A DNA stretch of 48,329 nucleotides. Origin: Spirogloea muscicola. Lineage: Eukaryota; Streptophyta; Zygnematophyceae; Spirogloeales; Spirogloeaceae. The stretch is from positions 95,750 through 144,078 of the forward strand of contig WELB01000283.1 in assembly GCA_009602725.1 (NCBI GenBank), in the 5' to 3' direction. A program made the translations under genes and the position numbers. Below are positions 45,157-48,329 of this stretch, one piece after another (the stretch's first letter is position 1; each line of letters begins with the position of its first letter). The notes below the pieces were generated by a model that worked only from the letters and a program-made list of their open reading frames with translations, had not been told where the DNA came from and did not search any database.

Positions 45157-45157
45157 N
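45157..45157. other. Single N (probable collapsed assembly gap)
   Basis: One undetermined base lies between the truncated glutathione reductase exon and the L15 gene. The abrupt loss of a conserved enzyme just before it suggests missing sequence. Confidence 0.6.
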
Positions 45158-45308
45158 GGCGGCCGCCGCGCCCTGGCGGCGCGCCGTCTCCGCCGCGCCG
45201 CGCACGGTGAGCCCGCGCTTTCGCGGCGGCCATCTGCGTCTCGAGGCCGCTTGCAGCCCCAGGTTTGAGGCCTTGACAGGTCCTGACCTTGCTGTGGCGG
45301 CGTCGCAG

Positions 45309-46703
45309 ATGGCGTCGCCGCTCGTCGTCAGGTCGTCCTTCTGGGGCCTGCGGCCGCTCGCGGGCGCCGCCGCCGCCGCGCCCAAGGCCGGCAGGGCCCT
45401 CGGCAAGCGACCAGGCGCGGCAGTGGTCTTCGCGAAGGAGCAGGCTGTCGCCGTGGAGACGCCGGACGCCGAGGACGGTGAGGGCAATCGCTCGGTCCCA
45501 CCAGCCTTCTGTTGCCACCTCGGCCGCGCTCGTCCTGGATTGTGGCTGGCCTGGTCGTCTGTCCCGTCGCCAGCGATCAGCAAATGCCTTGAACTGTCCA
45601 TGGAAATGGCGGAGTCGCACTTCGCGTCCTTGCTGTGCCTTGTCGGCCAAACGCTGTTGGCTGCCGCCAAATGCTGGCCAGCAAGCCATCAGGATACCTT
45701 GACGTCAAGACTACTGGCCTCCCTTTGGGCCTTCACTGAGGTGTCCCACCTGGACGCCTCACCCTGATGACCGTGCATCCCTGGCCCTGCGCAGACCGGT
45801 TCAGGCTCAGCAACTTGTCGCCGCAGCCTGGCTCGAGGCGCAAGAACAAGCGCAAGGGCCGCGGTATAGCAGCGGGGCAGGGCGCGAGCTGCGGGTTCGG
45901 CATGCGTGGCCAAAAGTCGCGCTCCGGCTCCGGCGTGAGGCCCGGGTTTGAGGGTGGCCAGATGCCTCTCTACCGCCGGCTGCCCAAGCTCAAGGGCATT
46001 GCTGGAGGTGAGCTCCAGCGATGGCCGTCCCTTGCTCCATGCACAGCAGAATGCCTGGGCGCAATGTTACGCCCGAGTTTCTGAATGCTTCGTGCGCCAC
46101 TTCTCTTCCCTACCCATTTGACCATTGCATGACCCCTCTTCGAGACCTGGCAAATGAGGCACAATGTTGTGTCGCAGGCATGGGTGCCGGCTTGCCCAAG
46201 TATGTGTCCGTCAACCTCGAGGACATTGCTGCCTTTGGTGTGGAGGAGGATGAGGAGATCACGCTGGAAAGCTTGATTGCCAAGCGCATCATCAATCCAA
46301 GTGGTCGCGATCGCAAATTGCCCTTAAAGGTCAGCTTCTGCTTCCCAAACGTGACAATGTACATGTACTGCCCTATAATTATAATTCCTGTTTGATGAGT
46401 GACTATATCAGTGCTGGTGTCGTATTCATTGCCGTAGTCCATGTCACGTGCTCCACCCGACCCAGTTCAGGTCTGATCTGCAAGGTGTTGCCCGAACAGA
46501 TTTTGGGAGCTGGCGACTTGGGCACCAAGGCTACTATCAAGGCAGCCTCGTTCAGCACTTCGGCGAAGCAGAAGCTGGAAGAAGCAGGGTGCACGCTTGT
46601 TACACTTCCCGGCAGGAAGAAGTTCATGGGCGCCTTTGCCACAAGGAGGGCGGAGCGTGCTGAGCAGCACTTTGCTGCCAAAGGTGGAGATGCACCATCA
46701 TAA
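45309..46703 (+). CDS. RPL15: Plastid 50S ribosomal protein L15 (bL15c), nucleus-encoded, 4 exons, 245 aa
   Basis: Large-subunit protein of the plastid ribosome. Exons 45309-45477, 45795-46007, 46178-46329 and 46500-46703 are phase-consistent. Residues 1 to about 50 form an Ala/Arg/Ser-rich transit peptide with no acidic residues until the end. The mature part shows the L15 N-terminus ([20 protein letters not shown]), then [81 protein letters not shown] and [14 protein letters not shown] set the exon 4 acceptor at GAACAG|ATTTTG because it restores the family spacing LPLK-ILGAGDL; an acceptor 15 bases upstream would add five residues. It faces the YIP4 gene. Confidence 0.95.
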
Positions 46704-47239
46704 GCCTAGAAGTAGCACTGCACATTGTCTCCTTGAAGCAGGTGCTTTTCAGTGGCAAAGTGAATGCCGGAAGCACTCCAACAATGCCGATGTCCAACTC
46801 CAGCTAGATGCCTCCCCTCCACATGACTCTGAAGTAAACCCTCAGGATCATTAAGCAGTAGTACCACATTGCTGATGAATGCTCTCTAACTCTTCAACAG
46901 CTCCGCTGCTTGCAGTCTAGCTACTTGACAGGAAGTTGCTCTCTAGGTGGTGACAAGCATTGCTGCCCACATCCATGCTCCTTGCGAGCATCTTTCTGAT
47001 ACTTACTACTTACAATGGGCCAGACAGGCTACAAAAGCACATTCTGTGGTGACGATCCCAGCGTGCAAAAGCTGCAAGTAATATTTGGTGGTCAACAAGA
47101 CACTGTTGGAGAGGCAGGGCTTCGTGTTGCAGGATCATCTGATCGACACAAGTAAAGCTCTACGACTGGCCATTGGAGGGCTTTGTGGTGCAAGATCAGC
47201 TGATCAAGACAGCGTGAAGTTTTAAGTTCGGCCAGCTCC
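46704..47239. other. Intergenic region between convergent genes
   Basis: Holds the 3' flanks of L15 (plus) and YIP4 (minus). A loose direct repeat is visible (ttggagaggcagggcttcgt and ttggagggctttgtggtgca regions, 47105-47200). No gene recognised. Confidence 0.45.
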
Positions 47240-48329
47240 TTAGTCTGTGGCAAGGATGAAGAAGCCAATGGACAAGTATAGCAGCAACACGGGGTAGATT
47301 GCAAGAGCCTTCCTGCTCTCTGGGACGGCTGCGCTCACGAAAGGGTAAGTTGACCAGACGCTCCATGCCAGGGTGACCAGGACCACGAGACTGTGGAATA
47401 TCCTGTTCTTGTACACCAGGCACACAAGTGCTCCGATGTCAAGAGGGAAGAGGCAGTAGCCCAGCAGGCTAAGGCTTTGGAAGAAGATGATCTTCCCGCC
47501 CTGGCAAGGCAAGTGCAGCCAAGAAGATGAAATCAACACGTCAGTGACCACTCTCCACCAGGACGAGATTGGGAAGGCATAAGTAAAATAACTCTTAGAC
47601 AATCCCCTAAACTGCAGTTATTTGTGTCACAGGCTGTAGTAGTGCCAAAGAATTACCCTCTCTTGCGACCAGCAGAAGCACGTTCCTGCAGATGCTTACC
47701 AGGAGCAGCACATTGAGCGTGAGCACCACGGCCCCTATTGAGAGGACTCCAAAGACCGTCGCAAAAATCTCGCTCTGCATGCACAATGCCAAGGAGTTCG
47801 TCATCAGCAGAGAAAGTAGAAAGGCAAGGAATGCCGTGCTCCACATGACAAGCATTCAGAGTGGACACTTGGCTTGACCCTATGCAGCAAGATGGGATGC
47901 TGAAGGCACTTGAAGTGTCGATTGACATGCCAGACTGCACAGCATTGGCTGCCTTGCAAGTTTCCAGTGTGCGCAGCAAGGCCTGGGGCGGCATGCCACC
48001 ACTTCAAGGCCGGCGACGGGGTCAGGCTCGCCTTGTGCTTGGTCGCGGAGATGGAGAGGAGGAGGGAGAGGGCGATGATGAAGAAGAAGGGGCCCCAGAG
48101 GTCCCAGTCGCGGAGCGCCTTGCCGGGGTCGTCGCGGTAGGGGTTGGGGAACACGACCGACTGCAGGTTGCTGGCCACCCTCAGCACGTCGCGCTTGAGC
48201 GTCTCCCACACCGGCTCCGTCAGCGTCCCGTGCGCCGGCCCGCCGCCGAAGCCCGCCAGCGGCACGGCGCTGGACGAGTCGCCGCCGCCGCTGTTGTACA
48301 GGCCGCTGCTGCCGGAGCCGTCGCCGCCG
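47240..48329 (-). CDS. YIP4: YIP1-family Golgi/TGN membrane protein, YIP4/YIPF6 type (5' end beyond window)
   Basis: Multi-pass membrane protein of the Golgi and trans-Golgi network that interacts with Rab GTPases. Exons, leftwards: 48329 (window edge)-48032, 47774-47700 and 47500-47240. The cytosolic part has [20 protein letters not shown] and [20 protein letters not shown]. Five hydrophobic spans follow: [17 protein letters not shown]; the whole of exon 2 ([19 protein letters not shown]); and three in exon 3, including the family motif [19 protein letters not shown] and a final [18 protein letters not shown]. Exon 1 ends with CACAAG|GCGAGC, a GC donor, joining exon 2 in phase to give [13 protein letters not shown], the spacing seen in plant YIP4. 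The start codon lies outside the window; residues before TLTEP are Gly/Ser-rich. Confidence 0.94.

Noticed and set aside
44492-45670. Continuous minus-strand frame of about 390 codons across HAD motif I and the L15 promoter
   Set aside because: It passes through the N at 45157 and antisense to L15 exon 1. Only the part left of about 44845 is HAD-like; the rest is a GC-rich shadow.
1-48329. CRISPR array, operon or prokaryotic island
   Set aside because: All genes are intron-containing and eukaryotic; the repeats are dispersed retroelement tails without regular spacers.

Overview
This window looks like nuclear DNA of a green alga (Chlorophyta; possibly a trebouxiophyte, which is inference). 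It is GC-rich, its genes have 3 to 22 exons, it carries a plant-type telomeric repeat (CCCTAAA)n, and it encodes plastid proteins typical of the green lineage: FtsZ1, an EGY3-like intramembrane protease homologue and plastid ribosomal protein L15. It also encodes plant-style PI4K-gamma, YIP4 and J-domain/DUF3444 proteins. Four stretches of N (7357, 26080-26105, 33182, 45157) mark a draft assembly. Exon models were built by hand from GT-AG (and a few GC-AG) splice sites, reading-frame continuity and remembered family sequences. No search was run.

Layout, left to right. NDUFB9, complex I (57-1415, +). A PAS-receiver signalling protein with no visible kinase domain (3177-about 7319, -). A cluster of truncated retroelement copies (7.6-8.2 kb). 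A J-domain/DUF3444 protein (8526-11914, +). A second retroelement cluster (12.6-13.95 kb). VDAC (14399-16572, +). A 22-exon importin-7/8/SAD2-type karyopherin (17576-25280, -). A third repeat cluster (25.8-27.5 kb). FtsZ1 (27969-30284, +). A fourth repeat cluster (30.9-33.2 kb). EGY3-like protein (33255-36178, +). CHCHD2/MIX17-like twin-CX9C protein (36874-38500, -). PI4K-gamma (39494-42856, +). HAD-IB phosphatase (43281-about 44845, -). An orphan FAD-binding exon of glutathione reductase next to a gap (about 44886-45019, +). Plastid L15 (45309-46703, +). YIP4 (47240 to beyond the window end, -).

The genes are housekeeping loci serving mitochondria (complex I, VDAC, CHCHD), plastid (FtsZ1, EGY3, L15, probably glutathione reductase), nuclear transport, Golgi traffic and signalling. 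They are independently transcribed and do not form one pathway. The most unusual content lies between them. About twenty copies of a GGGCTGG-loop-CCAGCCC hairpin mark the 3' ends of a probable non-LTR retroelement family, including two copies about 98% identical in opposite orientations and several inverted or chimeric copies. There are also an interstitial telomeric array inside an importin intron, three apparent GC-AG introns, a 72-nt poly(A) tract, and a glutathione reductase exon cut off beside a single N.
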